In this document: piece by piece, positions 1-8,661 of the stretch
How the letters are laid out: each line of letters starts with the position of its first letter
Numbering within the stretch: the first letter of the stretch is position 1
NCBI RefSeq assembly: GCF_018380615.1
Contig: NZ_JAGYVZ010000005.1
Location: 124,001-188,000, forward strand
Origin: Flavobacterium psychroterrae
Lineage (GTDB): Bacteria > Bacteroidota > Bacteroidia > Flavobacteriales > Flavobacteriaceae
Length of the DNA: 64,000 nt
Reading direction: 5' to 3'
Program-made: the position numbers and the translations under genes
Notes under the pieces: generated by a model
Told to the model about the DNA's origin: nothing
Seen by the model: only the letters and a program-made list of their open reading frames with translations
Database searches by the model: none

Positions 1-434
1 AAAAAAGTCACAGTATTCAGTCTCAGTTTTCAGTATTACTCAATTAAGTCTCAGTTTTCGGTCGCAGTACGAAGTGATTTGGAAACCGAATAAAAAAAGT
101 CCCAGTATTCAGTCTCAGTTTCAGTATTACTCAATTAAGTCTCAGTTTTCGGTCGCAGTACTATTACTCAATTAAGTCTCAGTTTTCGGTCGCAGTACGA
201 AGTGATTTGGAAACCGAATAAAAAAAGTCCCAGTATTCAGTCTCAGTTTCAGTATTACTCAATTAAGTCTCAGTTTTCGGTCGCAGTACGAAGTGATTTG
301 GAAACCGAATAAAAAAAGTCCCAGTATTCAGTCTCAGTTTCAGTATTACTCAATTAAGTCTCAGTTTTCGGTCGCAGTACTCAGTGATTTGGAAACCGAA
401 TAAAAAAAGTCCCAGTATTCAGTCCCTGTTTACA
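1..434. repeat. 91-bp tandem repeat array, cut by the window edge
   Basis: Units begin at 1, 92, 220, 311 and 402. Each starts with an A-run followed by GTCCCAGTATTCAGTCTCAG and ends with GATTTGGAAACCGAAT. The second unit breaks off at 161 and is followed by a 58-bp partial unit (162-219), so the array has been rearranged internally. Copies differ by only a few bases, including GTACGAAG against GTACTCAG. The last copy is partial and runs into the hairpin next to leucine dehydrogenase. The array is non-coding in all frames and its left end lies outside the window. Confidence 0.93.
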
Positions 435-461
435 TTGCAAACTGAGACTGAATACTGGGAC
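409..461. terminator. Perfect 16-bp hairpin at the 3' end of leucine dehydrogenase
   Basis: Bases 409-424 pair exactly with 446-461 (arm GTCCCAGTATTCAGTC) around a 21-base loop. It lies about 20 bp past the stop codon of the minus-strand leucine dehydrogenase gene. It probably acts as a terminator or 3'-end stabiliser, although no long T-run follows. It uses the same words as the repeats at 16.4 and 23.9 kb. Confidence 0.6.
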
Positions 462-481
462 CGTAAACTGTAAACTAATAA

Positions 482-1591
482 TTATTTCTTAGCAGCATTT
501 TCAATTCTTCTCAAATCGATACGATTTTGAGCGATTGTAAGAGCAGCTTTATGTGTCGTCATTCCGTTTTTCACAGCATAATCGATAATTTCTAAAGTAG
601 TATTATAGATATTTTCGGTTTTTGTCATGATTTCAGCCTTACCATAATGCTCTAATTCAGCATAAACATTGATTATTCCACCAGCGTTGATCAAGAAATC
701 CGGAGCATAAAGAATACCTCTTTCCTGTAATCTTGCACCGTGAACATTTTCATCAGCTAATTGATTGTTGGCAGCACCAGCAATAACTTTCGCTTTAATT
801 TTGTTTACTGTGTCATTATTAATTGTTGCTCCCATTGCACACGGCGCATAAATATCAACATCGGCAGCGTATAAATCGTCTCCTGCAAATATTGTTGCGT
901 TATATTTTTGAGCTACTTCGTATAATTTTTCTTCATTGATATCAGCAATAGTAACGATTGCTCCTTCTTTAGTTAAATACTCCACTAAAGCTTCACCAAC
1001 GTGACCAATTCCCTGAACCAAAACTTTTTTACCGTCTAAAGCATCAGTACCAAACTGACTTTTAGCAGCAGCTTTCATTCCTAAATAAACACCGTAAGCA
1101 GTTATTGGCGAAGGATTTCCTGAACCACCTCTTTCTTCAGAGATACCCGTAACATAAGGCGTTACATCTCTAACAGTGTCCATGTCTTTCGTTTCCATTC
1201 CAACATCTTCAGCAGTAATATATCTACCTCCTAAAGAGTGAACAAACTCACCAAACTTGCGCATTAATTCAGGTGTTTTTTGCGTTTTAGCATCACCAAT
1301 AATTACCGCTTTACCTCCACCAATATTTAATCCGGTAATAGCTGATTTATATGTCATACCTCTTGAAAGACGCAAAACATCGTTTAGAGCTTCCCATTCG
1401 GTATTGTAATTCCACATTCTTGTTCCGCCTAAAGCTGGACCCATAACTGAATTATGAATACCAATAATTGCTTTTAAACCTGTATCTTTGTCATTGCAAA
1501 AAACAATTTGTTCGTGATCATCAAATGAAAGTTGACCAAAAACAGGATCCATTTTTTGAAGTTCCTTTGCAGTTGCGAAAGTTGCATCCAT
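482..1591 (-). CDS. ldh: Leucine dehydrogenase (Glu/Leu/Phe/Val dehydrogenase family)
   Basis: Probable NAD-dependent oxidative deaminase of leucine, valine and isoleucine, giving the branched 2-oxo acids and ammonia. In Bacteroidota it supplies precursors for iso-branched fatty acids. The 369-aa length fits octameric LeuDH. Visible features are the substrate-site stretch around Lys82, the GGGKAV motif with catalytic Lys94, and a C-terminal Rossmann domain with GIGHVG at 194-199. The next upstream gene is divergent. Start chosen because a good minus-strand -7 element lies about 50 bp upstream. LeuDH is preferred over glutamate dehydrogenase because of the short length and the GPALGGTRMW motif. 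Confidence 0.9.
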   Translation of the reverse strand: MDATFATAKELQKMDPVFGQLSFDDHEQIVFCNDKDTGLKAIIGIHNSVMGPALGGTRMWNYNTEWEALNDVLRLSRGMTYKSAITGLNIGGGKAVIIGDAKTQKTPELMRKFGEFVHSLGGRYITAEDVGMETKDMDTVRDVTPYVTGISEERGGSGNPSPITAYGVYLGMKAAAKSQFGTDALDGKKVLVQGIGHVGEALVEYLTKEGAIVTIADINEEKLYEVAQKYNATIFAGDDLYAADVDIYAPCAMGATINNDTVNKIKAKVIAGAANNQLADENVHGARLQERGILYAPDFLINAGGIINVYAELEHYGKAEIMTKTENIYNTTLEIIDYAVKNGMTTHKAALTIAQNRIDLRRIENAAKK

Positions 1592-1642
1592 AGCGCTAGT
1601 TTTTATTTAGTTATAAATTGTGAATTTGTCAAAAAGACTTCT

Positions 1643-1650
1643 CAAATTTA
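1643..1650 (-). promoter_or_regulatory. -7 promoter element for leucine dehydrogenase
   Basis: On the minus strand the bases read TAAATTTG, matching the Bacteroidota sigma-A -7 consensus TAnnTTTG. It predicts a 5' leader of roughly 45 bases. No convincing -33 TTTG was found. Confidence 0.45.
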
Positions 1651-1796
1651 TATAAAAAATGTACATGTGCTAATTTTTTATCTTTAAAATAACAATATAA
1701 CAATCGTTTTGTTTTGATTAAATTATACTTTACGTTAATTTTAATTCACGATAATCTACAAAATCAAAACATTTCGTCATTGAATCTCTTAAAAAA

Positions 1797-3575
1797 ATGA
1801 AAGAATTAAGCTATTTAAACAAATATTTCATCAAATATAAATATAGTTTCTCATTAGGAATTTTAATCACTATAATCTCACAAATATTCTCTTTATTCAC
1901 TCCAAAGCTAATTAGCAAGTCTTTGAACGCTATTGAAAAGTTTGATAAGCTCCCAAAATCAGACCAGGCATCACAAACAATTATTGATGTTTATCGTGAA
2001 GGTTTAATTCATAACGTACTGTTAATCATAGCCACTACAATTGTCGCTGGTTTTTTAACCTTTTTAATGCGTCAGACTTTAATTGTAATGTCGAGACATA
2101 TAGAGTTTGATTTAAAAAATGAAGTTTTCAGGCAATATGAAAACCTTTCTCAAAATTTCTACAAACAAAACCGTACGGGAGATTTAATGAACCGTATTAG
2201 TGAAGACGTTTCAAAAGTTCGCATGTATGTTGGTCCCGCGGTAATGTACACCATCAATACATTTATTCGTTTTGCCATCGTTATCATATATATGTATAAT
2301 GTTTCGCCATTATTGACCTTATATACGATTTTACCATTGCCAATTCTTTCCTATTGCATTTTTAAATTAAGTTCAGAAATCAATAAACGAAGCACCACTT
2401 TCCAGCAATATTTATCGAAAGTTTCAAGTTTTTCACAAGAGATATTTTCAGGTATCCGCGTTATAAAAGCGTATTCTTTAGAAAATCAACATCAGAATAA
2501 CATGGTGGCTCTTGCCGATGAAAGCAAAAAAAAGAGCTTGGATTTAGCCAAAGTCCAATCGTTATTTGGTCCTTTAATGATTGCGTTAATCGGGATTAGT
2601 AACTTAATTGTGATTTATTTTGGAGGACTTATGTATATCAATGGAACGATTGCCAACATTGGTACAATCGCTGAGTTTATTTTATATGTAAACATGCTAA
2701 CCTGGCCAGTTGCTTCATTAGGATGGGTTTCATCAATGGTTCAGGAAGCCGAAGCGTCTCAAAAACGTTTGAATGAGTTTTTGAAAATTGAACCTGAAAT
2801 TAAAAACAAAAACGAAAATTCATCAGATATTCAAGGTTCAATTGCTTTCGAAAATGTAAGTTATACGTATGAAGACACTAATATTAAAGCTCTGAAAAAT
2901 GTGACTTTTACAGTAAAAAAGGGAGAAACATTAGCTATTTTAGGAAAAACCGGTTCAGGAAAATCGACTATTTTATCCTTAATTTCCCGATTGTATGATG
3001 TCACAAACGGACAAATCACAATTGATCAAAACGAAATAAGTTCTTTAAATTTAAACGATTTAAGAAACAACATTGGGATTGTTCCCCAGGATGCTTTTTT
3101 ATTCTCGGATAGTATTAAAAATAACATCAAATTTGGTAATCAAAACGCTACAGACGAAGAAGTGATTGAAGCGGCTAAAAATGCAGTTGTTCATGATAAT
3201 ATTATTGCTTTTAATAAGCAATATGATACTATTTTGGGCGAAAGAGGAATCACATTATCCGGCGGACAAAAACAGCGTGTATCTATTGCGCGTGCAATTA
3301 TTAAAAACCCGGCTATTTTACTTTTTGACGATTGTTTATCGGCAGTTGACACAGAAACCGAAGAAACAATCTTGAATAATTTATTTGAAATTTGCAAGGA
3401 TAAAACTACAATAATAGTCAGTCATCGAGTATCATCAGCTAAAAATGCCGATAAAATAATCATTTTAGAAGATGGCAGAATCATTCAACAAGGCTCTCAT
3501 AATCAATTAATAAATCAGGAGGGTTATTATGCATCGTTATATTTAAAACAACTTTCGGAAAAAGAATTACTTTAA
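1797..3575 (+). CDS. ABC exporter, fused permease-ATPase (MsbA/MdlB-like)
   Basis: Half-transporter with an N-terminal six-helix membrane domain (about residues 15-315) and a C-terminal nucleotide-binding domain (about 345-590), acting as a dimer in the inner membrane. Walker A GKTGSGKS is at 383-390, the signature LSGGQ at 487-491, Walker B ILLFD ends at 511 and the H-loop His is 543. The residue after the Walker B Asp is Asp512 where most exporters have the catalytic Glu. In known heterodimeric exporters that change marks a degenerate site, but here no partner gene is adjacent. The substrate cannot be inferred; lipid or drug export are both possible. Divergent from leucine dehydrogenase, and DUF3276 follows on the same strand. 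Confidence 0.9.
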   Translation: MKELSYLNKYFIKYKYSFSLGILITIISQIFSLFTPKLISKSLNAIEKFDKLPKSDQASQTIIDVYREGLIHNVLLIIATTIVAGFLTFLMRQTLIVMSRHIEFDLKNEVFRQYENLSQNFYKQNRTGDLMNRISEDVSKVRMYVGPAVMYTINTFIRFAIVIIYMYNVSPLLTLYTILPLPILSYCIFKLSSEINKRSTTFQQYLSKVSSFSQEIFSGIRVIKAYSLENQHQNNMVALADESKKKSLDLAKVQSLFGPLMIALIGISNLIVIYFGGLMYINGTIANIGTIAEFILYVNMLTWPVASLGWVSSMVQEAEASQKRLNEFLKIEPEIKNKNENSSDIQGSIAFENVSYTYEDTNIKALKNVTFTVKKGETLAILGKTGSGKSTILSLISRLYDVTNGQITIDQNEISSLNLNDLRNNIGIVPQDAFLFSDSIKNNIKFGNQNATDEEVIEAAKNAVVHDNIIAFNKQYDTILGERGITLSGGQKQRVSIARAIIKNPAILLFDDCLSAVDTETEETILNNLFEICKDKTTIIVSHRVSSAKNADKIIILEDGRIIQQGSHNQLINQEGYYASLYLKQLSEKELL

Positions 3576-3629
3576 ATGTTGCGTAATAGATAATTTTTTA
3601 TGATTTTTGAGTACTATTAATTCCAAAAA

Positions 3630-4013
3630 ATGATAGAACGTATTATGAGAGAAAATGACATGTTAGAAAAAGAAGAGATTTTTTCTAAAGTATTACGAGC
3701 AGGAAGAAGAACTTATTTCTTTGATGTGAGAGCTACTAAAGCTGATGATTATTATATCACTATTACCGAAAGCAAAAAATTTACTGAAGAAGATGGTTCG
3801 TTTCATTTTAAAAAACACAAAATTTACTTGTACAAAGAAGATTTTAGTGCTTTTGCCGAAATACTGGAAGAAATGACTTCATATGTCCTGAACCACAAGG
3901 GCGAAGAAGTAATTTCTGAAAGACACCAAAAAGATTTTAAGAAAGAATACGGTTCTGATAAACCTGAAGGACAAAGATCTAGCTTTACTGATATTGATTT
4001 TGACGATATTTAG
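3630..4013 (+). CDS. DUF3276 / PUR-alpha-like nucleic-acid-binding protein
   Basis: Small protein of the Bacteroidota DUF3276 family, which resembles the PUR repeat of eukaryotic Pur-alpha that binds single-stranded DNA and RNA. The compact fold spans about residues 11-90 (EEIFSKVLRAGRRTYFFDVR onward) and is followed by an acidic, disordered tail ending in DIDFDDI. Later in-frame starts exist at codons 6 and 11, and the true start may be one of these because conservation is expected from the LEKEEIF stretch. A terminator follows directly. The role is probably RNA or ssDNA binding, inferred from family only. Confidence 0.8.
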   Translation: MIERIMRENDMLEKEEIFSKVLRAGRRTYFFDVRATKADDYYITITESKKFTEEDGSFHFKKHKIYLYKEDFSAFAEILEEMTSYVLNHKGEEVISERHQKDFKKEYGSDKPEGQRSSFTDIDFDDI

Positions 4014-4039
4014 TCCAATATAACTTTTTAAAAAGTACG

Positions 4040-4072
4040 AGTCCAATATGTCCTGCATTTTGGACTTTTTTT
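4040..4072 (+). terminator. Intrinsic terminator after DUF3276
   Basis: AGTCCA at the left pairs with TGGACT at the right and is followed by a T-run. It sits about 25 bp past the stop codon. Confidence 0.7.
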
Positions 4073-4156
4073 ATATATTAATTAATTATTTAGATTTAAG
4101 ACTTTAGATTTCTCTAAGTTGTCCGAAATCAAGCCAATTTTAATTAATTTAAACAA

Positions 4157-4314
4157 GTTCCATCGGAACGCTATATTTATAGATTTGTAAAATTATTTTG
4201 CAAAACCCCATTGGGGTGAGATATTGATAATCACAAATAAAAACCAGATTTCGCTCCGCTGGAGCTTTAAGAAAAAAACATATATTAGCTATAAATATTA
4301 TGCTCCTCCGGAGC
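4157..4314. repeat. Array of four 13-bp mini-hairpins spaced 48-49 bp apart
   Basis: This fills the 345-bp spacer between DUF3276 and the next hydrolase. Four short palindromes of 5-bp stem and 3-base loop start at 4157 (GTTCCATCGGAAC), 4205 (ACCCCATTGGGGT), 4253 (GCTCCGCTGGAGC) and 4302 (GCTCCTCCGGAGC). The 35-36-bp AT-rich stretches between them are not alike, apart from recurring TATATTTATAG-like words. No open frame of useful length crosses it. Confidence 0.8.
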
Positions 4315-4358
4315 TTTGAAAAACTTATATATCATTATCATTTTTTAAAAATATAAAA

Positions 4359-5183
4359 ATGAAAAAAATATTTTTTTTACTGGGTTTCTTCTTGCTTTCC
4401 ATATTTTGTTTTGCCCAAAAAATAGAATACGAAACCAAATCAAATATTCAATATTACAATTCAGCAACCAATAAGTCTGATAGTTACATTAATGAAAGAT
4501 GTGTTCTTGATATTTATTACCCTAAAAAAACCAAAGGTTTTGCCACAATAGTTTGGTTTCATGGAGGCGGATTAACTGGCGGAAACAAAGAAATTCCGGA
4601 AGCTTTAAAAAATAAAGGTTTTGCTATTATTGGTGTTAATTACAGATTATCTCCAAAAGAAAAAGCAGCAAAATCTATAGATGATGCGGCCGCTGCAGTT
4701 GCATGGGCATTTAATAATATTGAAAATTATGGTGGAGATAAATCCTTAATTATTGTTTCAGGACATTCTGCCGGAGGATATTTAGGTTTAATGATCGGTT
4801 TAAATAAAGAATATTTAAAGAAAGAAGGAATTGATGCTAATAAAATTGCAGGATTAATTCCGTTTAGCGGACAATGCATTACTCATTTTGAAATAAGAAA
4901 AGAAAACGGAATTCCTGATACAACTCCAACTATTGATACTTTTGCTCCGTTATATTATGTTCGTGCCGATGCTCCACCACTTTTATTGATTACCGGAGAT
5001 CGTGAATTAGAAATGCTGGGACGTTATGAAGAAAACGCCTATCTGGCAAGAATGATGAAATTAGTAGGACATAAACAAACTAAACTTTATGAATTAGACG
5101 GATACGGACACGGAATGACAGAACCTGGTTTTCCGTTGCTTGTCAACGAAGTCAATCGCATTATAAAAGAAAATAAAAAATAA
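4359..5183 (+). CDS. Secreted alpha/beta hydrolase (esterase/lipase, HSL-like)
   Basis: Predicted periplasmic carboxylesterase. A signal peptide covers about residues 1-19 and ends in CFAQ. The oxyanion-hole motif HGGG is at 68-71. The nucleophile elbow GHSAGG has Ser137. The probable acid is Asp214 (ITGDRE) and the probable His is about 251 (YGHGM). At 274 aa it is a full-length single-domain enzyme. The gene is followed after 18 bp by a second small hydrolase and then a Yip1-type membrane protein, so the three may be co-transcribed. The substrate is unknown; members of this family cleave short acyl esters. Confidence 0.85.
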   Translation: MKKIFFLLGFFLLSIFCFAQKIEYETKSNIQYYNSATNKSDSYINERCVLDIYYPKKTKGFATIVWFHGGGLTGGNKEIPEALKNKGFAIIGVNYRLSPKEKAAKSIDDAAAAVAWAFNNIENYGGDKSLIIVSGHSAGGYLGLMIGLNKEYLKKEGIDANKIAGLIPFSGQCITHFEIRKENGIPDTTPTIDTFAPLYYVRADAPPLLLITGDRELEMLGRYEENAYLARMMKLVGHKQTKLYELDGYGHGMTEPGFPLLVNEVNRIIKENKK

Positions 5184-5201
5184 CCTAATAAATCCACGGC
5201 A

Positions 5202-5762
5202 ATGGAAACCAACTTATTAATATTACCCGGACTAGGAAATTCAGGTGTTAAACACTGGCAGACCTTTTGGAATAAAAAATTCAAAAACTCAACCCGCTTA
5301 GTTCAGGACAATTGGGATGAACCCGTTCGTGAAGAATGGATAGAGCGCTTGAATGAAGAAGTTGAAAAACTTGACGCGCCAACTATTTTAGTCGCTCATA
5401 GTCTTGCGGTTTCATTAGTACAACATTGGGCAGCATCAAATAGCAATAAAAATATTGTAGGCGCTTTATTAGTGGCTCCTGCCGATGTAGATTCACCTCA
5501 ACATACTCCGGAAAGTATCAGAAATTTTTCGCCAATGCCTCTAAACAAATTACCGTTTCCGTCAATAGTTGTCGCAAGCGAAAATGATCCTTATGCTACT
5601 TTTGAAAGAAAACAATATTTTGCTGAAATGTGGGGAAGTGATTTTGTAAACGTAGGTCAAAAAGGACACATTAACTCTGATTCTGATTTAAAATATTGGG
5701 AAGAAGGGCAGTTGATTTTAGAACATTTAATTCAAAATATTAAAACAAATAAAAATGATTGA
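5202..5762 (+). CDS. RBBP9/YdeN-family serine hydrolase
   Basis: Small cytoplasmic alpha/beta hydrolase (186 aa) with no signal peptide. The N-terminal PGLGNSG stretch, nucleophile Ser67 in VAHSLAV, Asp129 in ENDP and His156 in KGHIN match the RBBP9/YdeN pattern and length. The biological substrate of this family in bacteria is not established. It overlaps the following membrane-protein gene by 8 bp, strong evidence for translational coupling. Confidence 0.85.
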   Translation: METNLLILPGLGNSGVKHWQTFWNKKFKNSTRLVQDNWDEPVREEWIERLNEEVEKLDAPTILVAHSLAVSLVQHWAASNSNKNIVGALLVAPADVDSPQHTPESIRNFSPMPLNKLPFPSIVVASENDPYATFERKQYFAEMWGSDFVNVGQKGHINSDSDLKYWEEGQLILEHLIQNIKTNKND

Positions 5763-6411
5763 GGAAAACAACTATCAACAAGAAGCTATAGTTAATCCTA
5801 AAAACATTTTAACAAAAATAGTAACATCTCCAAAAGAAGCCTTTATATTTATAAACGATTATAAATATAATAAGCATGTAACTTTATTTTTAATACTTTC
5901 AGGCATTGTTAGCTCTTTTGACAAAGCTATATCTAAGGATATGGGTAATAACCTACCTCTTTGGGGCGTTATCACTTATGGCATATTGATTGGAATAACT
6001 TTCGGATGGCTAATAAATTTCACATATGCTTTTTCAATAAGCTGGACGGGAAGATTACTTAAAGGCAGTGGAGATACACAAGCTATTTTAAGAGTGATTG
6101 CTTATTCAAGTTTACCTGTAATTACTTCTTTATTTTTTCTTTCCCTTCAAATTTTGATTTACGGAAATGCTATTTTTCAATCCAGCTTTTTTGACCTTTA
6201 TTACGGATTATTTCATACCATTATTTATTGGTTTTTTTACTTTGCCGATTTAGTTTTAATCATTTGGACAGTTGTACTTCTTGTTATTGGTACTTCTGTT
6301 GCGCAAAAAATTTCAACAGGTAAAGCAATTCTAAACTTATTACTTCCAGCTTTTTTAATAATGTTAATCGCTTTAACTATTTTTATTGTTGTTGATTTAC
6401 TATTTAATTAA
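5755..6411 (+). CDS. Yip1-domain integral membrane protein
   Basis: This 218-aa protein has a hydrophilic N-terminus of about 40 residues and then about five hydrophobic segments (near 40-60, 75-95, 115-140, 155-180 and 190-215). The early stretch NILTKIVTSPKEAFIFIND is typical of bacterial Yip1-domain proteins. No catalytic motif is visible and the function is unknown. The start overlaps the end of the upstream hydrolase, and its last 4 bp overlap the convergent tRNA-binding-protein gene. Confidence 0.7.
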   Translation: MIEENNYQQEAIVNPKNILTKIVTSPKEAFIFINDYKYNKHVTLFLILSGIVSSFDKAISKDMGNNLPLWGVITYGILIGITFGWLINFTYAFSISWTGRLLKGSGDTQAILRVIAYSSLPVITSLFFLSLQILIYGNAIFQSSFFDLYYGLFHTIIYWFFYFADLVLIIWTVVLLVIGTSVAQKISTGKAILNLLLPAFLIMLIALTIFIVVDLLFN

Positions 6412-6743
6412 CCTATCCTCAACCCATTTTCTATTTTAAAATCCGGAGCAAGTAAAATAACGTCTCCCTCCTCGCCTACTGCGCCAAGAACTAAACATTC
6501 ACTCATAAATTTCCCAATTTGTTTTTTTGGAAAATTTACAACCGAAACTATTTGGCGATTCAGTAAATCTTCTTTTTTGTATCGTTTTGTTATTTGTGCA
6601 GATGACTTCCTGATACCAATTTCAGCTCCAAAATCAATTGTGAGTTGGTAAGCCGGTTTTCTTGCTTCAGGAAAATCACTTACTTCTATAATGGTTCCGA
6701 CACGCATATCGGTTCTTTCAAATTCATTCCAGGTTAAATCCAT
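6408..6743 (-). CDS. csaA: CsaA-type tRNA-binding protein
   Basis: Single-domain OB-fold protein (111 aa), the usual CsaA length, homologous to the tRNA-binding domain of MetRS and PheRS beta. Diagnostic stretches are DMRVGTIIEV near the N-terminus, QITKRYKKEDL in the middle and KQIGKFMSECLVLGA near the end. CsaA dimers bind tRNA and have been reported to have chaperone-like, secretion-linked activity in Bacillus. It stands alone on the minus strand and is convergent with the Yip1 gene. Confidence 0.88.
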   Translation of the reverse strand: MDLTWNEFERTDMRVGTIIEVSDFPEARKPAYQLTIDFGAEIGIRKSSAQITKRYKKEDLLNRQIVSVVNFPKKQIGKFMSECLVLGAVGEEGDVILLAPDFKIENGLRIG

Positions 6744-6877
6744 TTGTTCATTTTTTTTATACTTCTACAAACCTATAAATTTTGTAATTATTAAAACTAA
6801 TTCTATAACCGCTTTTTTTAGTTCTCCATCTAAATTTACATATAAAATACTTATGCTAACACTAAAAAAGATATAAA

Positions 6878-7771
6878 ATGGAGAATACAATTCTTAACCC
6901 CGATCAAACTTTAAGAGATTTTGATTTCAATTTACATGAACAAAATACAGATAAATATATTAAAACCTCTAAAAATGTAAAGCTTTATGTGAGAGATTAT
7001 GGAAAAGGAAAACCTGTAATCTTAATTCATGGCTGGCCTCTTTCTAACGAAATGTGGGAATATCAAATTGATTTTTTAGTTGAAAATAATTATAGAGTTA
7101 TTGCTTATGATCGTCGTGGATTTGGTAAATCATCACAACCTTATGACGGATATGATTATGATACTTTAACTGATGATTTAAAAGAAATTATCGATCAGCT
7201 TCAATTAGAAAACGCAACTCTTGTAGGATTTTCAATGGGTGGCGGTGAAGTAGTGCGTTACTTTAGTCGTTATGGTGGAAAAGGCGTTACAAAAGCCGCT
7301 CTTATTTCTTCGGTTGTTCCTTTTTTATTACAAACTAATGATAATCCTGACGGACATCCCAAAGAAAAAAGCGAAGCAACGGCAGCTGCTATCAAAGAAG
7401 ACAGAATAGGGTTTGTGGATAATTTTGGAAAGACATTCTTTGGAATTAATATTATCAATAAACCCTTAAGTACACCACTATTAGAATATTACAGAACATT
7501 ATGTTCATTTGCTTCGCCTCGTGCGACTTTAAAATGTGCCGAAGCATTTTCATATACTGACTTTAGAGAGGAATTAGATTTTATAAAAGTTCCAACCTTA
7601 ATTATTCATGGCGACGATGATAAAATTGTTCCTATCGACCTAACATCAGCAAAAGCTGCACAAGCCATTCGCGAAAACACTTATATTATTTATGAAGGCG
7701 CACCACACGGATTATTCTACACAGATAAAGATAAATTGAATAACGATTTATTGAATTTTCTAAATTCGTAA
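6878..7771 (+). CDS. Alpha/beta hydrolase, non-haem chloroperoxidase-like
   Basis: Cytoplasmic hydrolase of the cofactor-free haloperoxidase/esterase group. Oxyanion motif HGWPL is at 51-55, nucleophile Ser119 lies in GFSMGGG, the acid is Asp247 (HGDDD) and the base His277 (APHGL). The 297-aa length includes about 20 extra N-terminal residues before the core. Family members hydrolyse esters and can form peracids, and the physiological substrate is unknown. A monocistronic unit is likely, since a strong hairpin terminator follows. Confidence 0.85.
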   Translation: MENTILNPDQTLRDFDFNLHEQNTDKYIKTSKNVKLYVRDYGKGKPVILIHGWPLSNEMWEYQIDFLVENNYRVIAYDRRGFGKSSQPYDGYDYDTLTDDLKEIIDQLQLENATLVGFSMGGGEVVRYFSRYGGKGVTKAALISSVVPFLLQTNDNPDGHPKEKSEATAAAIKEDRIGFVDNFGKTFFGINIINKPLSTPLLEYYRTLCSFASPRATLKCAEAFSYTDFREELDFIKVPTLIIHGDDDKIVPIDLTSAKAAQAIRENTYIIYEGAPHGLFYTDKDKLNNDLLNFLNS

Positions 7772-7790
7772 ATTCATTATTTGCATTTAC

Positions 7791-7840
7791 ATATCCGCTG
7801 GAATCTTTTAGAAGTAAAAGATTTCAGCGGATATTTTTTT
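7791..7840 (+). terminator. Terminator after the chloroperoxidase-like gene
   Basis: A long stem made of ATCCGCTG plus AATCTTTT pairs with AAAGATT plus CAGCGGAT, followed by a run of T. It lies about 20 bp past the stop codon. Confidence 0.8.
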
Positions 7841-7904
7841 TAATAGTGTACACTTTCTTTTACAGATTTTTAGCGTTATTTTTGAGAAACTTATCTCTGT
7901 AAAA

Positions 7905-8459
7905 ATGGCACGAACTCCTTCAAATATGCTTCCGCTTGGAACAATTGCTCCAAATTTCAAACTGAAAGACACTAATTCTAATAATGAATACTCTTTTGAA
8001 GATTTGAAAGGATCAAAAGGAACATTAGTTATTTTTATTTGCAATCATTGTCCGTTTGTACTTCATATTATTAACGAAATTGTGATGATTGCCAATGATT
8101 ATCGTGTTCAGGGAATGGGTGTTATGGCTATTTCAAGTAATGACGTTGAAAAATTTCCGCAGGATTCTCCTGAGCTTATGACGGAATTTGCTTTTCAAAA
8201 TAAAATTGATTTCCCTTATTTATTTGATGAAAGTCAGGAAGTTGCCAAAGCTTTTGATGCTGCCTGTACTCCGGATTTCTATTTATTTGACGAGCAAAAC
8301 CGATTGTTTTATCGAGGTCAGCTTGACGATTCAAGACCCGGAAACGGAATTCCGTTAAGCGGAACTGATTTGCGCAGCGCTATAGATGCACTCATTTACA
8401 ACAGAAGTTTAAAAGAACCTCAAAAGCCAAGTCTGGGCTGTAATATTAAATGGAAATAA
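7905..8459 (+). CDS. Thioredoxin-like (AhpC/TSA, peroxiredoxin-type) protein
   Basis: Cytoplasmic thioredoxin-fold protein of 184 aa with no signal peptide. The redox motif is CNHC (Cys46-Cys49) inside FICNHCPFVL, a variant of the usual CxxC seen in the PRX-like 2 subgroup of Bacteroidota and cyanobacteria. The CTPDFYLFD segment corresponds to the conserved cis-Pro region. It is likely a thiol-disulfide reductase or peroxiredoxin, and the partner is unknown. A TATTTTTG -7-like element sits about 25 bp upstream of the start. Confidence 0.85.
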   Translation: MARTPSNMLPLGTIAPNFKLKDTNSNNEYSFEDLKGSKGTLVIFICNHCPFVLHIINEIVMIANDYRVQGMGVMAISSNDVEKFPQDSPELMTEFAFQNKIDFPYLFDESQEVAKAFDAACTPDFYLFDEQNRLFYRGQLDDSRPGNGIPLSGTDLRSAIDALIYNRSLKEPQKPSLGCNIKWK

Positions 8460-8487
8460 AGATCTTAGCTATTTAAAAAAGATTACC

Positions 8488-8495
8488 TATCTTTG
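8488..8495 (+). promoter_or_regulatory. -7 promoter element ahead of the structured leader
   Basis: TATCTTTG, an exact TAnnTTTG match. It lies nearly 390 bp before the Rnk/GreA-like start codon, so it would give a long leader or a separate small RNA. No clear -33 TTTG is visible. Confidence 0.45.
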
Positions 8496-8574
8496 CTGAT
8501 CAAATTAATTACACTCATTGTGAGCACTATAAATCTATTTACAGTTTTTATGTTGTTGTTTTCTCTTTCGGGAA

Positions 8575-8661
8575 GGCTACTTACTGCTGTATTTATTTCA
8601 CATAGTAAGGCCTTTATCAATTAGGCCTCCGTCTATTTCAATTTCTTCTTTCAGGCGGAGG
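8575..8661 (+). ncRNA. Candidate structured leader or small RNA upstream of the Rnk/GreA-like gene
   Basis: In the 424-bp spacer, hairpin 1 pairs GGC..CTTACT (8575-8585) with AGTAAGGCC (8604-8612). Hairpin 2 pairs CCTCCG (8626-8631) with CGGAGG (8656-8661). The palindrome AGGCCT occurs in both (8608-8613 and 8623-8628), which allows an alternative fold. A -7 element lies about 80 bp upstream. The remaining spacer down to the start codon is AT-rich with no clear signal. I cannot match it to a named family. Confidence 0.35.

Noticed and set aside
4157..4314. Regular spacing could suggest a small CRISPR array
   Set aside because: The putative repeats are only 13 bp and differ in sequence; only palindromic structure is shared. 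No cas gene is present.
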